Origin: Methylocystis sp. L43
GTDB lineage: Bacteria > Pseudomonadota > Alphaproteobacteria > Rhizobiales > Beijerinckiaceae
Direction: 5' to 3'
NCBI RefSeq assembly: GCF_015709525.1
Contig: NZ_JADNRA010000018.1
Coordinates: 1 to 64,000 of the forward strand
Length of the DNA: 64,000 nucleotides
The notes under the pieces are model-generated. The model had not been told where the DNA came from. It ran no database searches and saw only the letters and a list, made by a program, of their open reading frames with translations. This document shows positions 1 to 9,071 of the stretch, in pieces. Each line of letters begins with the position of its first letter. Within the stretch, counting starts at the first letter, position 1. The position numbers were made by a program, and so were the translations under genes.

Positions 1-280
1 CGAGACTCTGATCCGAGCCGCGAGCAGTCGCGAATCTCCCTCCGCTGTCGAGGACCAACGCAGAGGACGCAAGCTTACCTAGGACCTCATCCGAACGGAG
101 CAAGCGTCAAAACGGCTCGCATGCTACTGAGCAGATGAAATAGCCATTCACAGTTCAAACAGCTTCGGCCGGGACGAACAGCGGCGCTCGCAAGAGCGAC
201 GAGCCAGCGGCGCATTGCTAACCAGTGCGAAGTTCGAAACGTCAAACTCAAGTTAATTCTTGCGAAAGGGAGTGACCTCA
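1..280. other. No gene recognised at left edge
   Basis: I see no reading frame here that looks like a protein on either strand. The only candidate, on the minus strand at 87-281, has no recognisable motif and no ribosome binding site. The stretch probably holds the promoter of the small gene that starts at 281. Confidence 0.5.
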
Positions 281-592
281 ATGGCTACTAGAACCATTCG
301 CGTGTGGTGGAAGTCCGTCGCCACCGGCTGGCTGAATTTCAACTGGGATCCGATCACCTCGCAGTCGGTTGTTCACATCTCCGCCTGCGAGTGGAAGCCG
401 AGCACCACGATCGGCGGCAAAAGCAAACACCGCGGCGCTGCACCGATTTTCGTAAAGAATATTCGCCCTCATGGCAGCAACGTTGAAGCGAACGGCGTCG
501 AGTTCTTCGCACAAGTTGAATGGGGAACGCCTCTCGACGTCGTGTTCGACATCACTGTCTTTGATAACCCCGAACAGGAGCATACCATCTAG
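281..592 (+). CDS. Small conserved hypothetical protein (beta-rich)
   Basis: A 103-residue protein beginning MATRTIRVWW. The ATG at 281 is chosen because an AAGGGAG ribosome binding site lies at 265-271; an in-frame TTG at 260 would overlap that site. No signal peptide or membrane segment is visible. The sequence is rich in aromatic and beta-branched residues (WWKSV, GWLNFNWDP, VEWGTPLDVVFDITVFD), which suggests a compact beta-sandwich. I have the impression of similar short orphans in other alphaproteobacteria but cannot name a family. It stands alone, with 165 bases before the next gene, so the context says nothing about its function. Confidence 0.7.
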   Translation: MATRTIRVWWKSVATGWLNFNWDPITSQSVVHISACEWKPSTTIGGKSKHRGAAPIFVKNIRPHGSNVEANGVEFFAQVEWGTPLDVVFDITVFDNPEQEHTI

Positions 593-757
593 CCTCGTTT
601 CTGATCTTCGGCGCTGCCGGTCAAGGATGCACCGGCGCGCCTATTATCGGCAGTGTGCGCTCGCGCATTCCGCCGCAGAGTGGATATGCGCCACTGTCGG
701 CCATGATGTCATGCGCTCCAAGGGAGCTTGACGGACTTAGGCAGACAGGCGCTCGCC

Positions 758-1027
758 ATGAAAAAGCAGACGGATCTTGATTTAGGTGGAAGCTGGACTT
801 TCGAAGCAATTCGGAAGTTTGCCGGCGCGGCCACGGGGGGAGAGGTCGCTGCTATGCAGGAATCATTCAGGCGCCAAGCCGAGCTCTTTCGGCGTAACGG
901 CGACGCCGGCCGCGCCGCATTTTGGGAGGCGCTGTCCAATAGGATTGCCGACGCGGCTGACCTATCAGACCGGCAAGCGCGTGAAGCGCTTCCCGCGTCT
1001 GATGCTGCCTGCAGCGTGCCCCCATAG
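758..1027 (+). CDS. Small hypothetical protein
   Basis: An 89-residue protein starting MKKQTDLDLG at the ATG at 758; a TTG 30 bases upstream is a less likely start. The central part (about residues 28-75) is charged and Ala-rich and probably helical (AAMQESFRRQAELFRRNG, then ALSNRIADAADLSD). No catalytic motif, signal peptide or membrane segment is seen. Helical content of this kind occurs in phasin-like and other small cytoplasmic proteins, but the similarity is too weak to assign. It lies in a run of small orphan genes. Confidence 0.5.
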   Translation: MKKQTDLDLGGSWTFEAIRKFAGAATGGEVAAMQESFRRQAELFRRNGDAGRAAFWEALSNRIADAADLSDRQAREALPASDAACSVPP

Positions 1028-1182
1028 TCAGCACGAAAGCGCCTAAGGCCACACTAAGCCGAAAAGTCAGTTAAGCGCACGTTCGCACAGGGATGCTCGA
1101 TTTGCTCGAGCAGCAGCGAGCGTGAAGCTGAAAAGCCAGCGCACGTAAGCCGTTGACGATAATCGCGGCGGAGAAACCAGTC

Positions 1183-1416
1183 ATGAACTTTTATGTTTTC
1201 CTGGCCCCAAGCCATCAGTCGGCGACGGTTCACAAAGGATCTTGTCCTCACTGCAATGAAGGCAGGGGCCAGCGAAGGCCGGGACTAAAAGCAAATCTCG
1301 CTACGGAATGGCTTGGCCCGCATCTAGATAGCAACAATGCGTTTGCAATCGCTCGCGAATCCGGCGTCAAGAATGTCACGGGATGCGGGCACTGCAAGCC
1401 TGAGAATACAGTTTAG
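1183..1416 (+). CDS. Small hypothetical protein with two Cys pairs
   Basis: A 77-residue protein starting MNFYVFLAPS at the ATG at 1183, with GGCGGAGA at 1167-1174 as ribosome binding site. It has one CPHC pair near residue 21 and a CGHC pair near residue 70, so a small metal-binding or redox-active fold is possible. No signal peptide is seen. Small proteins ending in a CGHC-type motif recur in alphaproteobacterial accessory regions, but I do not recognise a named family. Confidence 0.55.
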   Translation: MNFYVFLAPSHQSATVHKGSCPHCNEGRGQRRPGLKANLATEWLGPHLDSNNAFAIARESGVKNVTGCGHCKPENTV

Positions 1417-1633
1417 AAACTACTCGCGCCGGACTTCTCTCTCCCGAACTCCAATATTTGGAAACAGGGAAACAAGATGGGGGGCTCAAGCCACTTTGGC
1501 AGCAGCGAAATGAGTGATGAAGCGGTAGCCGCCATATTCCGGCCTCATCTTGCCAGCTTGGATACCGGTGATACCTGGCGAGGAGATCGATGCCTATCGT
1601 CGCGAGCGATGCATCCTTGCGACAAGGATTTGT

Positions 1634-2278
1634 ATGAGCTCGAATATCGCCGCTCCGTCGCGACGCTTTTTTCTCGGCGCCATCACGCCAGTATTGGCGG
1701 CGGTCGCTCTAGGACCCGCCGTCGCCAGCATCGCCGTCGTCGGCGATAGTCTCGCGTCCGGCTGCCCATTCCACACGCTGTCGTGTCGCCCCTTCGAGGT
1801 GATAAACTTCGCCAAGGGCGGCGCGCGGCTCGCGGATATCGCCGGGCAGTTGGAGCGTGCGCAACGAAAGCAGGCGCAGAGCTTCATCATCGACGGAGGT
1901 CTGAACGATCTTTTCGCCGCCGCCGCCTCGATCCGTGACATCGAACGCGATTTCCGCGGCGTCCTGCAAGTCCTCAATCCGGGCGCTTCCGCGATCTTCA
2001 CCTTGATGCCTTACATCGCCCAGAGAGAGACAGCGCCGCGCATTGATGCAGCGAACGCAATGATGGCGGAGCTTTGCCGAGAGCGAGGCATTGAGGTGTT
2101 GGACCTTAATCCGCATGTCTCGCTCAATGGCGTGCGCCGCGCAGAGATGAGCGACGATGGGGTGCATTTCACGCCACGCGCCAATGCGGTGTGGATCGCG
2201 GCTCTTCGGGAGAAGTTGAGCGATCAGCTATTCCTCGACAGTGGGAGATTAGCGAAAATCTTGCTCGCGCCGAGCTGA
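1634..2278 (+). CDS. GDSL/SGNH-type hydrolase, putative Tat substrate
   Basis: A 214-residue SGNH-fold esterase or lipase-like protein of unknown substrate. The ATG at 1634, preceded by AAGGA at 1624-1628, is preferred over a TTG at 1550. It puts a twin-arginine motif (SRRFFLG, residues 9-15) and a hydrophobic stretch (to about residue 33) at the N terminus, so export through the Tat system is likely. Block I is GDSL with Ser39, block III is GGLND with Asn91, and block V is DDGVHFT with Asp175 and His178, so the catalytic set looks complete. It could act on acylated sugars or lipids outside the cytoplasm. Confidence 0.8.
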   Translation: MSSNIAAPSRRFFLGAITPVLAAVALGPAVASIAVVGDSLASGCPFHTLSCRPFEVINFAKGGARLADIAGQLERAQRKQAQSFIIDGGLNDLFAAAASIRDIERDFRGVLQVLNPGASAIFTLMPYIAQRETAPRIDAANAMMAELCRERGIEVLDLNPHVSLNGVRRAEMSDDGVHFTPRANAVWIAALREKLSDQLFLDSGRLAKILLAPS

Positions 2279-2561
2279 CCGCGGTCGAGCACGACGAACA
2301 TGTCGCCGAGTGGACCAGGCTGGCCAATCTTCAATCGTCTCAAGTTATGCTAAATGAGACGAAGCGCTCTGGCGGCCGTGGCCCTCGCCACGAAGTCGGG
2401 GTCCGCGCCGCTGTTCGCGATCTCGGCATAGACCGCGACAACGCCCGACGCGCGACGGAGGTTGCCAACCGCTCCCCGACCCCGCCGGCCTCTATTCCCG
2501 GCATTCGTTTCACGAGCCTTTCGACGAGCGCGTTGGCGACGGCGCCACGCGCCCGCGCGCG
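2279..2561. other. Intergenic stretch without a convincing gene
   Basis: The plus-strand frame that runs through here is an out-of-frame continuation under the GDSL gene and shows no motif. I see no RNA gene or strong hairpin. The stretch separates the GDSL gene from a decayed PsiF-type gene and is best read as degenerate sequence. Confidence 0.45.
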
Positions 2562-2759
2562 TTATTGAGCTCTCGGCTTCGCGGTCGAGTCCTTAACGCA
2601 CTTTTTCGCGAAGCTCGTCTTGGCGGCGCCCGCCAACTTTTTCTCGACGGCGGCGGCTTCGCAGGAAGCAGCGGCGGTGTCCCTTTCGCACTTTTTCATG
2701 AAGCTGTTCAGCGCTGCGCCGTGCAGTTTTTCGGTCGGAATTTCGTCACGTTCTACGCG
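2562..2759 (-). pseudogene. PsiF-repeat protein remnant, N terminus lost
   Basis: The last 65 residues of a minus-strand frame carry two imperfect copies of a PsiF-type repeat: KLHGAALNSFMKKC and KLAGAAKTSFAKKC, each followed by a Cys/Asp/Ala segment. Intact PsiF-repeat proteins are small, exported and begin with a signal peptide. Here the upstream frame (up to 2957) lacks a signal peptide and reads as random sequence, and no start codon with a ribosome binding site adjoins the repeats. I therefore call it a 3' remnant. The alternative is a functional small protein using a non-canonical start near 2760. Confidence 0.55.
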
Positions 2760-2928
2760 ATTGCATAGCCATGGCTGGCGATGTAAGTAGTGGTGTCTGC
2801 TATCTTTTTTGGCGCATCGCATGCAAACTAGGCGCGACATTTGCCACATGCTCGGTGCGTTGGCCGCGGCGCGTTGCGGAGACGCGCGAGGGCAGACGGC
2901 CTCATTGAGGCTCACCCGGAGCGATATG

Positions 2929-3657
2929 ATGAAAATCGATCTCCCCGTCGTTGTCATTGGCCAAAGTCATACTTACGCTTTGAAAAATGGCATAGAAGCT
3001 AATATAAAAAGCGGTGTTTTTGCAGAAAACTCTGCCAAGTTTAGTTTTATCAACACATACGATTTTGCTGATTATTTCAAAGGCGGCGGCGTAGCGGCTG
3101 AGTTTATGGAAAAGTTCGACAGAAATTCTCACTTTGTCTCAATGTTTGGCGGCCAGCTGCACAATATCTTCGGGCTTATCGAGCATCCCATAAAATTTGA
3201 TTTTTTCTGCGACAACTCGACTGTGAACTCGATTGATGTAAGCCGCACAATCATTCCTTACCAACTCATGAAATTGCATTTCAGAAAAACCTTGGACGTC
3301 TTTCCTTTCCATGCAATGAAGCAATTAAAAGAATACTTCACAGGAAAAAACATTCATCTTTCTTCTCCCCCGCTCATTGCCTCAGAAGATTGTATAAGAA
3401 AAACTACTGTGTACTTTAGAGACAAGCTGGCAAATGGAATTGCGCCGATCTCGCTTAGAAAAAAACTATACGATTTGCATTCCGACGTGGTTTCCTCTGC
3501 ATGCCGCGAGATTGGCTTCACTTACATATACCCGCCGAACGAAGCGGTCGATGCGTCCGGCATGTTGCTAGAAAAGCACTGGGGCGACTCAACCCACGCA
3601 GCACCCTCTTATGGTCAAATTCTTCATAGGCAAGTTCTGGAGGCGCTATCGTCATGA
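2929..3657 (+). CDS. SGNH-like protein of unknown function, AT-rich
   Basis: A 242-residue protein. GGAG at 2918-2921 lies 7 bases before the ATG at 2929; the adjacent in-frame ATG at 2926 is equally possible. Near the N terminus the motif GQSHT (residues 11-15) follows a hydrophobic strand (LPVVVI), as in block I of SGNH hydrolases. A later FGGQLHN could be block III, and GDSTHA near the C terminus matches the Asp-x-x-His block V. The gene is visibly AT-richer than its neighbours and uses many AAA, TTT and ATA codons, which points to recent transfer. Its stop overlaps the next ATG (ATGA), so it is translationally coupled to the GSCFA gene. It may modify a surface sugar or glycan, but this is inference. 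Confidence 0.65.
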   Translation: MKIDLPVVVIGQSHTYALKNGIEANIKSGVFAENSAKFSFINTYDFADYFKGGGVAAEFMEKFDRNSHFVSMFGGQLHNIFGLIEHPIKFDFFCDNSTVNSIDVSRTIIPYQLMKLHFRKTLDVFPFHAMKQLKEYFTGKNIHLSSPPLIASEDCIRKTTVYFRDKLANGIAPISLRKKLYDLHSDVVSSACREIGFTYIYPPNEAVDASGMLLEKHWGDSTHAAPSYGQILHRQVLEALSS

Positions 3658-4727
3658 GTTCGCGCACACATCCTTATTTCGGCCGTCCCGACTATCAATT
3701 TTGGAAATCTGCGTCTGGCTCCCGATTGTCGTCGGAGCTTGACCCAGTCGTCAGCACGTCGTTTCGGATCAATTCCGACGCGAAGATCGTGACCGCCGGC
3801 TCCTGCTTCGCACAGCATGTCGCCAGGCATCTGTCTCAGGCTGGATTCACACACCACGTCACGGAACCAGGGCACCCGATCATTTCAAAGGAAGCGCGCG
3901 ACGCTTTCAACTACGGCGTCTTCTCGGCGCGTTATGGAAACATATACACAGCGCGGCAACTGCATCAGTTACTTAAGCGAGCCTATGGGTTGTTCACGCC
4001 TGTCGAGCAGGCGTGGACGCGCACCGGCGGCGGCGTTGTCGATCCGTTCCGGCCACAAATTCAACCGGAAGGTTTTCTCCACGAAGAGGAATTGTCCGCT
4101 GACAGAATGCAGCACTTCGCCTGTGTGCGCCGTGCAATCGAGGAAATGAATGTTTTCGTGTTTACCCTCGGCTTAACTGAATGCTGGATGGATCGTCGAG
4201 ACGGCGCAGTGTTTCCACTCGCGCCCGGAATTGCCGGCGGCATTTATGATGAGGGGAAATATACGTTTCACAACATGGACGTGGCTGAGACGGTCGAGGA
4301 CATGAACGCCTCATTCGGCCTAATCCGCGCCCGGAATCCAGACGCGCGATTCATCGTCACGGTTTCGCCCGTTCCTCTTAACGCAACGGCCCTGCCCCGA
4401 CATGTCGTCGTATCCACGACATACTCAAAGTCAGTGCTACGCGTCGCAGCCGAACAGATCTGTTCGACCTGGCCACAGGCTGATTATTTCCCCTCGTACG
4501 AAATTATCACTGCTCCAACCGTCAGAGGCGCATACTTCGCCGATGACAGCCGGACGGTCACGGAAGCTGGGGTTGAACACGTCATGCGTAACTTCCTAAA
4601 ACACTACGGAAGCGCCGCAACGGCTCCCATGAAAAAACCGGAATTTCCCCAAGAAGACGCTCACAAGACTGAGATGGAGAAGATTGTTCGGGCGTTATGT
4701 GACGAGGAGGCGATTTCAAACCGTTAA
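3654..4727 (+). CDS. GSCFA domain-containing protein
   Basis: A 357-residue protein. The family-defining motif GSCFA is at residues 49-53, followed by QHVARHL. TLGLTECW around residue 170 and the Pro/Val-rich strand VTVSPVPL fit the C-terminal half of the family. GSCFA proteins belong to the SGNH/GDSL-like fold, with the Ser of the motif as the presumed nucleophile; their substrates are largely unknown and they often lie in polysaccharide or transferred loci. The start overlaps the stop of the upstream SGNH-like gene by four bases. Base composition is intermediate between that gene and the GC-rich backbone. Confidence 0.85.
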   Translation: MSSRTHPYFGRPDYQFWKSASGSRLSSELDPVVSTSFRINSDAKIVTAGSCFAQHVARHLSQAGFTHHVTEPGHPIISKEARDAFNYGVFSARYGNIYTARQLHQLLKRAYGLFTPVEQAWTRTGGGVVDPFRPQIQPEGFLHEEELSADRMQHFACVRRAIEEMNVFVFTLGLTECWMDRRDGAVFPLAPGIAGGIYDEGKYTFHNMDVAETVEDMNASFGLIRARNPDARFIVTVSPVPLNATALPRHVVVSTTYSKSVLRVAAEQICSTWPQADYFPSYEIITAPTVRGAYFADDSRTVTEAGVEHVMRNFLKHYGSAATAPMKKPEFPQEDAHKTEMEKIVRALCDEEAISNR

Positions 4728-4745
4728 CTCGTTCAACGGCCAACG

Positions 4746-7700
4746 CTATATCGTCGCGGTCAGGATGCGCGCCGAAACTTCCATTCCCGGTCGAAGCGCC
4801 AGCTCGCGATTATCGACCTCGACGACGACGTCGACGGACGCGCCCGATTCTGTTCTGCGCGCCTCGGTCACCTTTCCTGAAAACGTCCGGCCAGGGACCG
4901 ACTCGCTTGTCACGACCGCCTCTGCGCCCGGCGCGATCGTCAGAGCGCCCTCCCCCTCCGCCCTCACATGAAGGCGAATGGTCTTGGCGTCGCCGATCAT
5001 GAACAGCGGCGCGCCCGCTTCAACGCGCGCGCCGACTATCGCCGCCCGCTCTAAGACGACGCCTGCGACCGGCGCGACAATCTCTGCGCCGGCTCGACCC
5101 GCTTCCGCCTTCGTCACTGCCTCACGGCGCAGAGCTACTTCCGCTTCGGCGCGTTCGACTTGCGCTTGCGCGCGCGCCAGAGCGCGACGCGCCGCGCTCA
5201 GCGCCTTGCGGCTGGCGGCGCGACGCCCTGAACGCGCCTCTCGTCTGTCGAGATTCGCCTGCGCTCTCGCCTGCGCGCGCTCGCGCTGCGCCAATTGCGA
5301 CTCCGCCGCCGCCAGAGCGCTTTTCTCGCGCGCCAGAGCGTCGTCGGAGGAAGACGGCGCGAGCGTCGCGCAAGTTTCGCCCTTCTCCACTTGCGCGCCG
5401 ACGTCGCAAGAGAGCGTCGCGACGACGCCTGCCGCAGGCGCATTGATCGGCGTCTGCGCGACCGGGGCGACCACGCCGCTGACGACGACCGTTCGACCAG
5501 CTGACGCTTCTTCGCGCGTGAGACTGACACGCGTGTGAAGATAGAATGCGCCGCTTACGACAATGATGAGGAGCCCCAATAAACCGGCGACGACAGGTCG
5601 GAACCAGTCGCCGGGCGCCACGACAGCGGCTGCGCCGGTCGCCGTCGCCGCCGGAACGCCGCGAGGCGCAGGAGCCCTGGCAGGAGAACGGAAAATGGCC
5701 TTCTCCACCTCGACGAGCAAGAACAGCACGACGCTCGCGCCCGCAATATGCCACCAGATCTCCGGGTCGAGCGGCGTGCTGTTGAACAGCGCCTGCATAA
5801 AGGGCGCGTAGGTGAACAGCGCCTGCAGCATGACGACGATGGCGACGGAAATCAGCACCGCGCGGCTGCCGAACAGGCCCTTCATGGAGAGTGACGACTC
5901 GGAAAGGAAACGCGCGTTGAAGAGATAAGCGACTTCGCAGGCGACGAGCGTGTTGACCGCGACCGTTCGCGCGCTGTCGAGTCCCATGCCCCGCGCCTTT
6001 TCCAATTCGTAGAGGCCGAATGTCGCGAGCAGCATCAGGAAAGAGACGAAGACGATGCGCCAGATGAAGTAGCGGGAGAGGATCGGTTCGCCCGACGGGC
6101 GTGGCGGGCGCAGCATCACGCCCTTGGTCGGCGGCTCAAACGCGAGCGCAAGGCCGAGCGTGACGGCGGTGATCAGATTGATCCACAGGATCTGTACCGG
6201 CGTCACCGGCAGAGTCTCGCCCATGGCGATCGCCGCGATCACCGTGAGGCCCTCGCCGCCATTGGTCGGCAAGATGTAGAGGATCGTCTTTTTCAAATTT
6301 TCGTAGACGACGCGGCCCTCATGCACCGCATGTACGATCGATGCGAAATTGTCGTCGGCAAGCACCATCTCCGCGGCCTCTTTCGCCGCCTCGGTGCCTT
6401 TGACGCCCATCGCGATGCCGATGTCGGCGCGCTTTAATGCAGGCGCGTCGTTGACGCCGTCGCCGGTCATCGCGACGACTTCGCCGCGCTTCTGCAACGC
6501 CTGAACGAGTCGCAGCTTATGTTCGGGACTGGTGCGCGCGAACACCGTCGTGGCGCTTGCCGCCTCGCCGAGCGCCTCGTCGCCGATCGCGTCGAGGTCG
6601 CGTCCGGTGAGCACGGAGTCCGGACGGTTGAGTCCGAGTTCGCGGGCGATGGCGATCGCCGTCGCGGCGTGGTCGCCTGTGATCATTTTGACGGACATGC
6701 CGGCAGTCGCGCATGCGCGGATCGCCTCGACGGCCTCGGGGCGCGGCGGATCAATCAGGCCGATGAGACCGACAAAGACGAGTCCGCTTTCAACGTCGCC
6801 GAATGCGAGTTGCTGCTGACCCTCTTCGGCTTTCTTGGAGGCGACCGCCAAAACCCGCTGCCCGCGCGTGGCCATCTCAATGATGCGGTCGAGCCAGCAG
6901 GCGTAGTCGAGCGGACGTTGCTCTCCGCGCACGTCCTGCTCCCAGAAGCACATTTCGAGCAGCCGCTCGGGCGCGCCCTTGACGAAAATGTAGCCAGCGC
7001 CGTCATGGTCGTGATGCAGCGTCGCCATGAAGCGGTGCTGCGACTCAAAAGGAATCTCGTCCGTGCGCGGTAGCTCCAGCGCCAGCTTTTCCCGATTGAC
7101 GCCGCCTTTGACGGCGGCGGCGAGCAAGGCGCCTTCGGTCGGATCGCCCTCGACGCTCCAGACGCCGTCCTTCTCGCGCAGCACGGCATCGTTGCAGAGC
7201 GCAAGCGGCCGCAGAGCCGCGGTCAGGTGAATGTCGTCGCGCACCACGACATCCTTGCCATTGCGCAGGAAGCCGCCGTGCGGATCATATCCCGATCCGG
7301 TCGTGTCGTAGGTCCCGCCGGAGATGACGATCGAGCGCACGATCAATTCATTGAGCGTCAGCGTGCCGGTCTTGTCCGAGCAGATCGTGCTCACCGCGCC
7401 GAGCGTCTCGACCGCCGGCAGTTGGCGGATGATCGCCTTGCGCCGCGCCATACGCTCCACGCCGATCGCCAGCGTAATGGTGATGATCGCCGGCAATCCT
7501 TCCGGGATCGCCGAAACCGCGAGCCCGACCGCCGCCATGAACATCTCGCCGGCGTCAAAATTCCAGACCAGCGCGCCAAAAGCGAAAACGGCGGCGCACA
7601 CGACCAGAATGACGACCGTGAGCCAGCGCGCAAACTCATCCATGCGCTGCAATAAGGGAGTGGTAAGCGTTTCCACCTCGGACAGCATGGCGTTGATGCG

Positions 7701-8369
7701 CCCGATCTCGGTCGCGGCCCCCGTGGCGACAACAACGCCCGTCCCCTGACCGTAGGTCACGACGGTCCCCGAATAGGCCATCGGCGCCCGATCTCCGAGC
7801 GGCACATCCGCCATGACCGGCGCCGGGTCCTTGTCGACCGGCAGCGACTCGCCGGTGAGCGCCGATTCCTGCACTTTCAGAGATTTGACCCGGATGAGAC
7901 GGATGTCCGCCGGAACCTTGTCGCCCGATTGGACATAGACGATGTCGCCAGGCGCGACGTCGGTCGCGTCGATGACGACGCGCTGCCCGTCTCGAATGAC
8001 CGTCGCATGGAGCGACAGCATGTTGCGGACGGCCTCCATGGCCTCTTCGGCCTTGCCCTCCTGAATGAACCCGATGACGGCGTTGATGACGACGACCGCG
8101 ACGATGACAGCGGTGTCGATCCAGTGCTGCATGAGCGCCGTGACGAGGCCGGCGGCGAGCAGCACATAGATGAGCACATTATGGAACTGCAGCGCGAAGC
8201 GCATGAGCGCGCTGCGTCGCCTGCCGGCCGGGAGGCGATTGGGGCCATGGACGGCGAGTCGCCGTTCTGCCTCAGCCTTGCTCAAGCCCGAACGCGTCAC
8301 GCCCAGGCGCTCAAGCGCCGCATCGGCTCCGATTGCCCAATATTCCTGACCTTCGACCGAAGGCTGCAT
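4746..8369 (-). CDS. P-type cation ATPase fused to a C-terminal HlyD-like periplasmic adaptor
   Basis: A 1207-residue fusion. Residues 1-895 are a complete type II P-type ATPase: an N-terminal cation-ATPase domain, TGES at 172-175, PEGLP at 289-293 in membrane segment 4, the phosphorylated Asp332 in DKTGT, KGAPE at 464-468, TGDGVND at 635-641, and ten predicted membrane segments. In segment 6 the motif WINLITAV (729-736) has Ala where calcium pumps have an essential Asp (NLVTD), so the ion is uncertain. A Pro/Ala linker (895-920) leads to an extra membrane segment (about 925-945). After it come two half-lipoyl segments (about 975-1003 and 1094-1125) around a long Ala/Arg/Glu coiled coil (about 1008-1090) and a beta-barrel tail, as in HlyD/RND adaptors. 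By topology the adaptor would be periplasmic. One uninterrupted frame encodes both parts, and typical homologues end near residue 900. Confidence 0.9.
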   Translation of the reverse strand: MQPSVEGQEYWAIGADAALERLGVTRSGLSKAEAERRLAVHGPNRLPAGRRRSALMRFALQFHNVLIYVLLAAGLVTALMQHWIDTAVIVAVVVINAVIGFIQEGKAEEAMEAVRNMLSLHATVIRDGQRVVIDATDVAPGDIVYVQSGDKVPADIRLIRVKSLKVQESALTGESLPVDKDPAPVMADVPLGDRAPMAYSGTVVTYGQGTGVVVATGAATEIGRINAMLSEVETLTTPLLQRMDEFARWLTVVILVVCAAVFAFGALVWNFDAGEMFMAAVGLAVSAIPEGLPAIITITLAIGVERMARRKAIIRQLPAVETLGAVSTICSDKTGTLTLNELIVRSIVISGGTYDTTGSGYDPHGGFLRNGKDVVVRDDIHLTAALRPLALCNDAVLREKDGVWSVEGDPTEGALLAAAVKGGVNREKLALELPRTDEIPFESQHRFMATLHHDHDGAGYIFVKGAPERLLEMCFWEQDVRGEQRPLDYACWLDRIIEMATRGQRVLAVASKKAEEGQQQLAFGDVESGLVFVGLIGLIDPPRPEAVEAIRACATAGMSVKMITGDHAATAIAIARELGLNRPDSVLTGRDLDAIGDEALGEAASATTVFARTSPEHKLRLVQALQKRGEVVAMTGDGVNDAPALKRADIGIAMGVKGTEAAKEAAEMVLADDNFASIVHAVHEGRVVYENLKKTILYILPTNGGEGLTVIAAIAMGETLPVTPVQILWINLITAVTLGLALAFEPPTKGVMLRPPRPSGEPILSRYFIWRIVFVSFLMLLATFGLYELEKARGMGLDSARTVAVNTLVACEVAYLFNARFLSESSLSMKGLFGSRAVLISVAIVVMLQALFTYAPFMQALFNSTPLDPEIWWHIAGASVVLFLLVEVEKAIFRSPARAPAPRGVPAATATGAAAVVAPGDWFRPVVAGLLGLLIIVVSGAFYLHTRVSLTREEASAGRTVVVSGVVAPVAQTPINAPAAGVVATLSCDVGAQVEKGETCATLAPSSSDDALAREKSALAAAESQLAQRERAQARAQANLDRREARSGRRAASRKALSAARRALARAQAQVERAEAEVALRREAVTKAEAGRAGAEIVAPVAGVVLERAAIVGARVEAGAPLFMIGDAKTIRLHVRAEGEGALTIAPGAEAVVTSESVPGRTFSGKVTEARRTESGASVDVVVEVDNRELALRPGMEVSARILTATI

Positions 8370-8525
8370 GCTTAGTGTTCCTCCTCCGCGGCTTCCCCGC
8401 GGTCACCGCCGGCCGCGCCGAATTGTTGGCCGGACGGCCGAACCGGCGCCGTATCACATATTTATGGATATCTGGAGAGGTTTGGCAGCGCCAGGTTTGT
8501 GGCGAAGAGTGCGCTGCCGAGGAGG

Positions 8526-8936
8526 CTAGAAAGTGTCGTTTGCGATGGAGCGCACGCACACGTCGCTGACGGTTTCATCGGTCCGCTTCAATCCGATCCA
8601 CGCGTCGACCGCTGCCGAGTCGAAACCGGCCTCGCAATGATCGCCAATGCGCATCAGAGGGCGACGGATGAGCACCGGATCGAGCATCATCATCACCAAT
8701 GCTTCCTGCGGCGTGACTTTCTCGAGGTCGATTTCGCCGGATTTGATGCGCGGCGAGGCGGCGTTAAACCATTCCGGCAACGGCTTGGAGCCGAAATAGG
8801 GACGCAGGCTCGACGGGCTCCAGGATTCGCTCAGAAGGTCCCGAACCTCGACCTCATGTCCCGAGGCGCGCAGCAACGCCTTTTGCCGCGCATTGCCGGC
8901 GCAGCCCGGCTTTTCGTAAAAGATGACATGAGCCAT
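8526..8936 (-). CDS. ArsC-like nitrogenase-associated protein
   Basis: A 136-residue thioredoxin-fold protein of the ArsC/Spx family. The start MAHVIFYEKPGC at 8936 matches the family; upstream in-frame codons add unrelated sequence. Cys12 in PGCAGN is the position of the ArsC active-site cysteine, but the CX5R arsenate-reductase signature is not evident. The overall pattern (EVEVRDLL, PEWFN, PRIKSGEI) matches the subfamily named nitrogenase-associated protein, found in and near nif clusters of diazotrophs. No nif gene is in this window. It lies on the same strand as the P-type ATPase gene, 156 bases upstream of it. Confidence 0.8.
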   Translation of the reverse strand: MAHVIFYEKPGCAGNARQKALLRASGHEVEVRDLLSESWSPSSLRPYFGSKPLPEWFNAASPRIKSGEIDLEKVTPQEALVMMMLDPVLIRRPLMRIGDHCEAGFDSAAVDAWIGLKRTDETVSDVCVRSIANDTF

Positions 8937-9071
8937 CCGCGACCCCTCACATTGCGGCCCACCAGTCGCTGACCAGAGCTTAGCGTGAAATGGTGCAGCG
9001 CGATACGGCTTCAAGCGAACAAATTGCGAGCAGCGCCGGGGGCTTTCGCCGCTTCAGCAGGCAAAGGCGAA

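Noticed and set aside
1477-1749. 90-codon plus-strand frame overlapping the GDSL gene start
   Set aside because: Overlaps a Tat signal-bearing gene in another frame and turns into Arg-rich shadow sequence.
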